Positions 11,955 through 64,000 of a DNA stretch of 64,000 bases are shown here, piece by piece. The notes under the pieces are model-generated. The model had not been told where the DNA came from. It saw nothing but the letters and a program-made list of their open reading frames with translations, and searched no databases. The position numbers were made by a program, and so were the translations under genes. This stretch comes from Linepithema humile (taxonomy: Eukaryota; Arthropoda; Insecta; Hymenoptera; Formicidae), in the NCBI RefSeq assembly GCF_040581485.1, contig NC_090131.1:21960532-22024531 (forward strand). Reading direction: 5' to 3'. The number at the start of each line of letters is the position of its first letter. Positions within the stretch are counted from its first letter, which is position 1.

Positions 11955-14900
11955 GTAAGCATTATTATGCACTAAGTATCTTAATTTTTCATATTTAATA
12001 ATATATATATATATGTATATCTTAATTTTTCATATTTAATAATTTTTCATATTTAATAATATGTCATGAATATAATTTTTATTAATTTGTAATTTTAATT
12101 TTAAATTATTTTAATTGCTGTTTTTGTACGATAGAAATAATGTTTTAGATCAATATATAGAATAAATATTATTTTGAGAGTAAATTTTACCTTAAATTGT
12201 TATTGTTTATAAAAATAAAAAAATAATAAAAAATAAGGACACACAGTTGACGTATGTCAAATTATACCGCATCCGCGGTAATACTTGTGAATTACTTTAG
12301 AAACCATGTAACAACTGTAATAACGTTATAAACTGTAAACCGTAATAATGCTATTTTAAATTTTATATTAGAAATCGATAAAGTCTGTCATAATTTAATA
12401 AGATGCACATTTCTCTTGGCCACAATATTTTCTAGAGCGTATGCATTAAATGCAGCAAACATATAACCACAAGCAAATATAATATTGCGGTTGTGAGTCG
12501 CTGCTGAATAACAAATCGAGTTCTGCTTTTACGTTGCGAAAGTCTCGAAAGACGTTTTTTTTCAACGGAAACAGTCAAATCATGTTACAGTGATAATATA
12601 TCTTCCGGATGTTCTATTCTCGATGGTCCTCATTAAATTTCGCTTCATGTTATTCACATATTCAAGTATACACTCACGTGCAATGTGTTCGTCGATGTAT
12701 ATGATTCATCCCATATTTCTCAGATCTGGTCGGGAATCAGGAATGGCTAGCACGTCTTCAACATTTGGAACATCGATTTCCGGAAAACATTTCCGACCTG
12801 CACTTTCGCGGCAAACGGCTTATCAATCTAGGTCCTGGAATTTCAACTAAACAGGTGTGTTAGTGTAGAGCGTTTATCTACAAATCCAATTGATATTTAA
12901 TACAAAATAATTATTTACATTATTTAGAAAACGTATCAAGCTTGCACTGCACTGGGTAATCAGAGCGGTCACTGTAAACACCTCAGCGGATGCGTCCTTG
13001 AGGAGTTCCGCTCGAACTTTGCACGATTCGTGGATTATATGTGCATAATTGAGCAGACGTAAGCTAACATAGTGCTTCACGCACCGATTGTTCTTTTATT
13101 AACATTTTCTTTATTGTAGGTACGTCGGTGTGTGTTGCCCGGACAGTGTCGCGACAGCTCGATCGGAAAAAGTTTTTGATGATGATTTAGCCAGCTTGTT
13201 ACCAGCGATAGCAAGTTTGTATAAACCTAATTACTTATTTCTCATTAATAATTTTATGAATATTTTATTAAAATTTTTAAATAATTATTTTAATACCAGA
13301 GAAAAGTGGTGCTTGGTATAATTTCGTAGAATATTTAAATTAATCAAATATTTTCTCCACATACTTAATGGTAAAAAAATAATATTTTTGTGTTAAATAA
13401 CGATATTAATCACATACTTTCTCGTATTTACGTACAACTATTTGCTGTAAATTTCTTTTCATCAGTTAACATATCTCGATGAAAGTGCTTTAAGGTGTAC
13501 TTTCTTGATAAATATCGGTGCCTTTCGCGGTATGAAGTAGTAGCATGTTTGCATACTAGTGAGAGTACGTACTTCAAATTCTTTTATCGCAGACCCAGAC
13601 GACGACAGAGAAGAGTGGGATAAAGTCACCGAGAATGAGGACGAGAATGGACCATCTGTCAACAAGTCGTCGGACAACAATAATACGATTTTGCGGAAAA
13701 ACGCAACTTTATCGGATACCAAGGAGGAGATGAGAAATCCACGAAGACCCAGAGGATGCGGCACGAGCGCAAGAACAAAGATCAGAGTCGTGGGTGGCCG
13801 GCCGGCTGATCCTAAAGAGTGGCCGTGGATGGCGGCTCTTCTCAGGCAAGGCGCGATTCAGTATTGCGGGGGTGTGTTGATCACCGATAGACATGTACTT
13901 ACTGCCGCACACTGTGTTTACAGGTAAGTTATTAAGCGTCGTAACCTTTAATAATGAACGGACACATCTAAAACAACGTTAATTCTATGTAAGTAAGGTC
14001 GAAGTTCAAGTATTTTTAACTAATATCAGTGCTGAAATCTGTGCATCTTATATCATTTTATCATTATAAAATATTAATCCAAGACTTTGTTACCTTGGCG
14101 TAGCTGTCGTCGATGTATATTACGCAAACAAAGTATATTGACAGCGTACAATCGAGTTTAATACAAGTCTTAATAATAAAATAAGCTGATTATGACTTAT
14201 GTCTGTAATAAAGAAAATTAATTGCAGCAAGTATCAGATAACCGACAAAGTTCGCGCGGTTCTTTTTTTTTATTGCGAAATTTATTATCGACTTAAATCT
14301 CGACGAAGTTTGTTCTCGGCTACCCGATAGTTGCGATGAAAAATGGAACTTGCACATGATATTTAGAATATACATTGTCGCGTCTCAATATATGTAGCGC
14401 GATTACGAATTCGGCGCTTCAGACACTGCATATTTATATTCCTGCGGCCGCGTCCGCCGTTGGGATCGCGCTTAGACTTTGTAATGTTTTCGGCGTGTCG
14501 GCACATTTGTATCTTTCTGAAGCTCGAACGTCCGTAATATACGCGCGGAATTCGTTTGTGTCGCAACCACAAAATGAACAGTTACACGACGGCGGATTAC
14601 AGTTATATACCGCGTATCTTTTCAGATACAAACCACGCGACATCACGGTAAGACTCGGCGAGTACGATTTCACCGAGTCCGGAGAGACGCGATCGTTGGA
14701 TTTTACGGTGTCGGAGATACGAATGCATAGAGATTTCAGATTGAATACTTACGAGAACGACATCGGTATCATTAAAATCCATCGACCCACCACGTTTAAC
14801 AGCTACATCTGGCCAATCTGTCTTCCGCCCATTCAACACACATTTGAGAATAAAAGTGCCATCGTCACTGGTTAGTGCAAAAAAATATGTATTACATTTT

Positions 14901-15750
14901 AATATTGTCGTTAAAGGTATTTCTTTCAATCATAACAATAAAACTCTTACCTGTTAATTAAAAACAGTTAGCTGACTTTCTTATTTATTTCCGTGCTACA
15001 AACAAAATATATAGTTGTATAAAGTAAATTATATAAATACAAAAAAAATAATATAAAATAAATGTGGATGGATTTAAAAATATTATTCCTAAAATGTTAA
15101 AAAAACGCTTTGCTCGCCGATCCATTCGACATTTATCTTATATACAAAAATAATTATCTGAACAGTGAACAAAAAGAAATAAAAAAGCAAATTATTTTGT
15201 AATCTATGTTAAAAATTGTTAACAAGGTTGGGGCACGCAATATTACGGAGGGCCCGCCAGCACAGTGCTGATGGAAGCCTCAATACCGGTGTGGCCTCAA
15301 GAAAGATGCGTTCGCAGCTTCACGCAACGAATCCCGAATACCACTATGTGCGCCGGCGCTTACGAGGGTGGTCGCGACGCCTGTCAAGTAAGATAATGAT
15401 TTATTCATATATAGCCAAGTGTATCGAACACGACGCGATCGCATTGGCGAAATGTTAAATGTGCATTAAGCTGGAAGACTTCATTGTTAATGAATGCTCT
15501 TCCGAGAAATAAATCAATTAATATTTTATGGACTACCGAGATAAACTTACACACATTACCGAGTCCAATGAGACGACGTTTTTTTCAGGGCGACTCGGGC
15601 GGCCCGTTGCTACACCAACTCAGTAACGGCAGATGGGTCAACATAGGAATCGTATCTTGGGGGATTCGCTGCGGCGAACCTGGATTTCCGGGGATATACA
15701 CCCGCGTGAGCTCTTACCTCGATTGGATATTCGCAAACGCCGTATTCTAA
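11858..15750 (+). CDS. Secreted CLIP-domain trypsin-like serine protease (complete gene, 8 exons)
   Basis: Join 11858-11954, 12724-12854, 12928-13058, 13120-13214, 13593-13923, 14626-14870, 15227-15387, 15589-15750. All junctions are GT-AG and in phase; total 1353 nt, 450 aa. Order: signal peptide (about residues 1-22), linker, CLIP domain with six cysteines (82, 92, 98, 115, 125, 126), acidic/Asn-rich linker, linking Cys207, activation cleavage after Arg216 (R-VVGG), then an S1A catalytic domain. The triad is His258 (TAAHC), Asp307 (ENDIG) and Ser400 (GDSGGP). Asp394, six residues before Ser400, marks trypsin-like specificity for Arg/Lys. The family acts in haemolymph as zymogens in clotting, melanisation or Toll cascades and in cuticle remodelling. 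The catalytic domain resembles the horseshoe-crab proclotting enzyme and insect 'proclotting enzyme-like' (CLIP-D-type) proteases. The exact ortholog and role are not decided by sequence alone. Confidence 0.9.
11955..12723 (+). other. Intron 1 of the CLIP protease
   Basis: AT-rich. At 11980-12060 it holds three imperfect copies of a roughly 20-bp unit (cttaatttttcatatttaat), with a short TA run between the first two. No exon seen; the acceptor is tttctcag. Confidence 0.6.
12724..12854 (+). CDS. CLIP protease exon 2: linker before the CLIP domain
   Basis: Codes residues 33-76, beginning DLVGNQEWLARL and ending GPGISTKQ. It has no cysteines and is polar, with charged helical character. The acceptor (tttctcag) and donor (CAG/gtgtgt) give phases that join exon 1 and exon 3 without a break. 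No domain recognised here. Confidence 0.8.
12928..13058 (+). CDS. CLIP protease exon 3: first part of the CLIP domain
   Basis: Codes residues 77-119 with four cysteines in CLIP order (C-x9-C-x5-C-x16-C), including ACTALGNQSGHCKHLSGC. Acceptor catttatttag-type at 12921-12927, donor CAGAC/gtaagc. Two bases of a split Thr codon pass to exon 4. Confidence 0.85.
13120..13214 (+). CDS. CLIP protease exon 4: end of the CLIP domain
   Basis: Opens with YVGVCCPD, the classic end of a CLIP domain whose two adjacent cysteines pair with earlier ones. It then codes the start of the linker (residues 121-151). The donor is A/gtttgt, weaker than the others, but it is required by phase with the next acceptor. 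Confidence 0.82.
13215..13592 (+). other. Intron 4 of the CLIP protease
   Basis: AT-rich intron of 378 bp, no repeats of note; acceptor cttttatcgcag. Confidence 0.6.
13593..13923 (+). CDS. CLIP protease exon 5: linker, activation site and catalytic His
   Basis: Residues 153-261. An acidic/Asn-rich hydrophilic linker (DDDREEWDK…) and a basic run (NPRRPRGCG) lead to Cys207, which should tether the light chain, and to the activation site KIR216-VVGG. The peptidase domain starts VVGGRPADPKEWPWMAALL and reaches TAAHC with catalytic His258. Ends TAC AG/gtaagt. Confidence 0.93.
13924..14625 (+). other. Intron 5 of the CLIP protease
   Basis: 702 bp. The 3' half (14400-14620) is GC-richer and open in the same frame as the following exon, so the exon could look longer than it is. 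The acceptor tatcttttcag at 14615-14625 gives the exact family sequence and phase. Confidence 0.6.
14626..14870 (+). CDS. CLIP protease exon 6: catalytic Asp
   Basis: Residues 263-343: ITVRLGEYDFTESGETRSLD, then TYENDIGIIKI with catalytic Asp307 and WPICLPP. It is collinear with proclotting-enzyme-type proteases. The donor ACTG/gttagt is a little off consensus but keeps phase 1. Confidence 0.93.
14871..15226 (+). other. Intron 6 of the CLIP protease
   Basis: 356 bp, very AT-rich; acceptor gttaacaag, with few pyrimidines next to it. Confidence 0.6.
15227..15387 (+). CDS. CLIP protease exon 7: GWG loop to substrate-pocket Asp
   Basis: Residues 345-397. Begins WGTQYYGGPASTVLMEA, contains the conserved Cys pair region (QERC, TTMCAGAYEGG) and ends RDACQ, where Asp394 is the base of the S1 pocket. 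Confidence 0.92.
15589..15750 (+). CDS. CLIP protease exon 8: catalytic Ser and stop
   Basis: Acceptor tttttttcag, then GDSGGPLLHQL with catalytic Ser400, SWGIRCGEPGFPGIYTRVSS and the C-terminal helix YLDWIFANAVF; TAA at 15748-15750. Poly(A) signal AATAAA at 15861-15866. Confidence 0.94.
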   Translation, partial: GDSGGPLLHQLSNGRWVNIGIVSWGIRCGEPGFPGIYTRVSSYLDWIFANAVF

Positions 15751-15860
15751 GCGTTACATAATACTTTTCGCCGCTCTCTCGTGCCAAAGATTTTTTTTTT
15801 TTTTTTTTCACTTTTATATACGTAGAACTCTTCGCACTTCGATAAGACGTGTAGTTGCCC

Positions 15861-15866
15861 AATAAA
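15861..15866 (+). terminator. Poly(A) signal of the CLIP protease
   Basis: AATAAA about 110 nt after the stop codon; the nearest canonical hexamer downstream on this strand. A T18-20 run (15789-15808) lies in the predicted 3' UTR. Confidence 0.6.
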
Positions 15867-16051
15867 ACGATTCTCACATGAAAATAAACAGAGATTTCGA
15901 TAAAACGTTGAGTCAATTGTTGGACAGTCTTGAAAACGATTAAACTTTATTACCGGAATATTCATTGGTACATCGTTAAAAGAGAGATTGACACAGATAG
16001 AAGTTTACTTCCTCACGATGCATCACACCCGCAAGTGTGTGCGCGTATACA

Positions 16052-16091
<40 letters not shown>

Positions 16092-17953
16092 GTCTCTTTC
16101 TCTTTTTCTCGTCATTACACCACGTTTACAACAGGATAACTGCGAAAAATCATCAGCTACCTGCACTTTTCGCCCATACATTAAATAACCGCGACCGCAC
16201 GTGCATATACCCGCTCTTGCGTATGCATATGTGTGTCTCTGCCTCCGTGTCTGTGTGTATGCATTCGCAGATATATGTACTCGCACTCGATATTATCATC
16301 CAAACACATCGTGCACTCGTTTCGCGAGAGGCCCAGCCTCCGTTCGCTCACGAGTGGCCCTAAACATCAACGTAGCTACGGTAACTTTTTTTAGCTTTTT
16401 GCAGCCATATACATATATATAATCTAATTTCGTAAACATATACATGTACCTGTGTATACATATATATCTCTTTTTTTTTTTCTCTTTTGTATATTTATAT
16501 ATAACATCTTACGTGTAGGTACGGAATTTTGCGTTACGCACGCCTCGCGCCACGTCGCGCGAGCACGCCGACACTGCGAACGGTAATATTTGTCATGTTG
16601 GGCATGCAACGACAAACACTGTAGCCGACCTATATATATGCCTTGTGATGTTTACACGGTTTGCGATCGTAGACGAATCTAGGAGGCGAACGTGAGAAGA
16701 GGAATAAAAGTCATCTCATTAAACAGAAAAGATATCGGAGGGAAATTTATACAGATTTCATAGAATACGATTAATCGAAGCGATTCACCGCACTATTTTG
16801 TTACAGTTATTTTTGATTCGACCCAATTACTCGTCTGTCTCGATGGTCGAGATAATAATGTGGGCAGAGAAAGACTTTAATCGCGATTAATTGTTTTTTT
16901 GAAAAATAGATTCTCTCTTCGCAAAAATAGGGATCTAAATTCGCCTGCGCCCGCGATTGGATTGATTTGGAGTTTTAAGGTTCGGCGGGGATCAGGTATC
17001 GGCCGTGGCTAAACACGAAGAACTTGCCGCTAAGCTAAGCTCATTGCATTTTACGTGCCGTCGCAAATGAATCGCATTGGAAAATACGCGCATTGGGAAA
17101 AACGGGAGAATGCTCGCGTTGGTACGAATAAATAAAACGCGTGAACGCGACAGGTATAATACTGTGTCCATACACAAGAGACGATAAGTATCCTTGGCAA
17201 AGTACATTGCCGGTCGTACCTTTTTATAATTAATTGCTCCTTCAGCTTCAGATTTTCTTCTCAGATTCAGATTAATCCATCCGAGCCGTGCTTGTTCTCC
17301 AATCTCCGTTCTTACTGTGCGATCTGGTAACCATCGTCGCGCCCGCGATACTCGTATTTGTTCTAAATTGTGCTAATCGTTATCGATAAACGTTGGTTCC
17401 ATAATACCTTGTAGGAAGAGATCACTTTCTGCGAACTTGATTCCCGACTATGTAGAGTCGCGCCTTGCCAGCTAAACATGTCACTAACGATCTGCCGGTA
17501 ATAAATCAGAATTCATAGTATCAAAAGCAAATATGTCTGTTAATGAATCAATTATAACTCTAGTTTCATAAACGCTCTGTGGAAAGCAACAATTAATCAA
17601 ATTAATATATTCAAATTAGCTAATTTTAAATGCGTCACACAATCGATAAAACGAGATTATTGTGACCTCGGCATGTTCACAAATTATTTGAATAAATACT
17701 AAAATGCAAAATTTCAATTTTAAAGGCTTCAATAAATTAGGATGATTAAGATGTTCTTCATTTCCGCTTTCTCTCTCTCTCTCTTTCTCTCTTATCATCT
17801 TTCGCCGAACTCTTTCTCGCCAATAACGAGAAAGAACTCAAACGTCACGCATTTCGCTCTCTCGCTAAAATAAACCCAGGCATCGATTGGCTTCCCAGCG
17901 ATATCCGTCCAGGCTCCAGTAGCTGGCAAGGCCGGAAGTGCGCCTTAAGAGAG
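15867..17953. other. Tail-to-tail intergenic gap and 3' UTR of the guanylate cyclase
   Basis: Holds a (CT)n run at about 16052-16088, alternating purine/pyrimidine sequence (16200-16280, 16430-16500) and a CT-rich tract at 17769-17792. On the minus strand I saw no AATAAA between the cyclase stop (17954) and 15946-15951, and only one ATTAAA (about 16874-16879). The cyclase 3' UTR may therefore be long and may nearly reach the protease poly(A) site. Confidence 0.45.
16052..16088. repeat. (CT)n microsatellite
   Basis: About 37 bp of near-perfect CT, followed by a diverged CT-rich tail to about 16110. Open frames through it (Leu/Ser repeats) are artefacts. Confidence 0.9.
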
Positions 17954-62395
<44,442 letters not shown>

Positions 62396-64000
62396 CTACA
62401 ACATATTTTAGCTGGCTCGATGCTCTGCTATAAGAGTTTTTGCAAACGTGTGCATTTTACGTTTCTACAAATGTAATGTCATAATCTTATGAGAAAAATA
62501 CTCAAGCAAATAATCGTCATCTGACACCTTTTTGCTGTCATAATAATCAATTATGACAAAAAGATGTCAGATGACGATCATTTGCTACTTGAGTAAATAC
62601 ACGTTTCCATCGACGTATCATAATGTTACATAAAGAGAGAATCGGATTTCAAAGCTTTCAATTTTAAAATAAGTTCTGTAAAGTAAACCGTTTGAGATAA
62701 TCAAATATTAAACGTCACATATAATATTTTTATATAAGAATATTGCAATTTTTGTAAAATATTTATATATTTTTCAAATTCAAATAGATTTACAATAAAT
62801 AGAAATAATATGAATAATGGGAAATAATAGAAATATCAATAATAAAAAAAAATATGAGAAATTTATGCAATATTACTCTGCGATATTAAAGTCAGATATG
62901 ACATTAGAGAAACACTTTGTAATAAATTTTCAAGAAAAAGAAGATATTAAGGGAACAAATAGATATAAAATTCAACATACATCCAAGATGTAAAATTAAA
63001 ATTGTTATTATATTTTAATTTTTAATTGTTTTCACTCTCAACCTTTCTACATTTAAATGAAAGAAAATTATAAAAATAGCTTTGTGCCGAGAAAAACGAG
63101 GAATAAATTATTGAGTTTCTTCAAATACGTATATTTTGATTCTTCAAAAATGATTTAACGCTGTCGATATAAAAACGACATATCCTACGCAATGACCCAA
63201 TTAATTTGCATTTCGGCAAAACTTTAGTTATTTAAATAAAATACCGTAACCGAGCAGCTTTTCGATATATACCGAAGAACATAACTTTTATTTTACGACA
63301 TTTGATCGTTACGTTATAATTGGAGCGTATAAAAGCCACAAGTACCTATCCGTATGTAACACGTGTCACGTTTGAGTTACAAAAGGCAAAAGTTCGTGTA
63401 GAAAACGCATAATATACGTTTCTGCGGGCATGTGATTAAATATAATGACGTCGTTGGAGCACTATAGTGTCATCGTAGACGTCCACAACGACGATCTTAT
63501 TTTTTTGCTCGAATCTTTTGCATGTTTCCCTTCAGTTTAACGCGAGCGTAAATCGGCATAGTTCAAAAGCAATCTCAAGAACAAAAAAGTTCTCCGCTCG
63601 GCATTCTAGAAATTCTTCGACTTTTTAATCTGTGACAGGAGCATTGACGACGGCTCGATTGTCTGCGAGGGAATCGCCGGGGAAACAGAAGTTCTTTATC
63701 TAATGATTCTAAAAGACGTACTTTGCGCGGTATTTGTCATTTCACGACCGTTTGACTATTATGGAAGAGCTGCCCAATTAATTCCAGAGGGGAGAAACAG
63801 GTGAATAAAAATTCCAATACTCTCAGAATTAGTGTCAGTCGCTGTTCGAGTTACGGCGCACTTAAATGACTTTTTACTCCGCGCCGTTATAAATCCCATG
63901 TGAATCACATCAAACCAGATCTTCGAATTTGTTTCGCTCTAAAAAAGCTCGTATATTATATCGCGGTTTCGAATCGGATACATTTACACGAGAACTTTTA
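62396..64000 (-). other. Incomplete guanylate cyclase intron reaching the window edge
   Basis: No further ectodomain exon was recognised up to 64000. Contains the hairpin element at 62499-62595 and plain AT-rich sequence. The remaining 5' exons must lie to the right. Confidence 0.6.
62499..62595. mobile_element. Hairpin element (97 bp inverted repeat) near a splice acceptor
   Basis: Left arm tactcaagcaaataatcgtc then atctgacacctttttgctgtcataat; right arm attatgacaaaaagatgtca then gatgacgatcatttgctacttgagta. The arms pair over about 45 bp with three small indels or mismatches and a loop of a few bases. It lies about 100 bp before the acceptor of the exon at 62395. Probably a tiny MITE; as RNA it would form a long stem. 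Confidence 0.75.

Noticed and set aside
14375..14625. Upstream extension of protease exon 6 in the same open frame
   Set aside because: The acceptor at 14615-14625 gives the correct phase with exon 5 and the exact family sequence. The extension would insert unrelated residues right after the catalytic His.

Overview
This is nuclear DNA from an insect, most likely a hymenopteran and possibly an ant. The evidence is multi-exon genes with GT-AG introns, an AT-rich background broken by CpG-rich patches, long (CT)n microsatellites, a short block of the arthropod telomere motif (CCTAA/TTAGG), mariner and MITE relics, and two clearly metazoan genes. The species assignment is inference; no database search was possible.

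Layout. (1) Positions 1-757 hold the probable last exon of an unidentified plus-strand gene. (2) Positions 758-11.7 kb are intergenic and AT-rich, with a diverged local duplication near 4.26/5.37 kb and a 5S-rRNA-like patch. (3) Positions 11858-15750 carry a complete eight-exon plus-strand gene for a secreted CLIP-domain trypsin-like serine protease (450 aa), with a TATA box and initiator upstream and AATAAA downstream. (4) Positions 15.75-17.95 kb form the tail-to-tail gap between this gene and the next. (5) From 17954 to the right edge runs one large minus-strand gene for a receptor (membrane) guanylate cyclase of the natriuretic-peptide-receptor type. I reconstructed 18 exons whose phases all agree. 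They give 993 residues from late in the extracellular ligand-binding domain through the transmembrane helix, pseudokinase domain, dimerisation helix, cyclase domain and a long Q/P/N-rich C-terminal tail. The 5' exons (signal peptide and most of the ligand-binding domain) lie beyond position 64000.

Almost everything else is intron of that gene, including introns of 11.6 and 8.7 kb. These hold the accessory material: palindromic MITE-like elements (18.9, 50.9, 59.7, 62.5 kb), an internally deleted mariner relic (53.3-53.8 kb), a hammerhead-ribozyme-like motif of the Penelope-like-element type (36.1 kb), an 86-bp tandem dimer (44.8 kb), a G-rich tract (36.9 kb), an interstitial telomere-like block (60.8 kb) and several long CT/GA arrays. 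A GC-rich coding-like segment at 45931-46114 could be an alternative first exon. It has an ATG and a donor whose phase fits the next cyclase exon, which would predict a short, cytosolic guanylate cyclase isoform. The two main genes are not functionally linked in any way the sequence shows: one is an extracellular proteolytic-cascade enzyme, the other a cGMP-producing peptide-hormone-type receptor.
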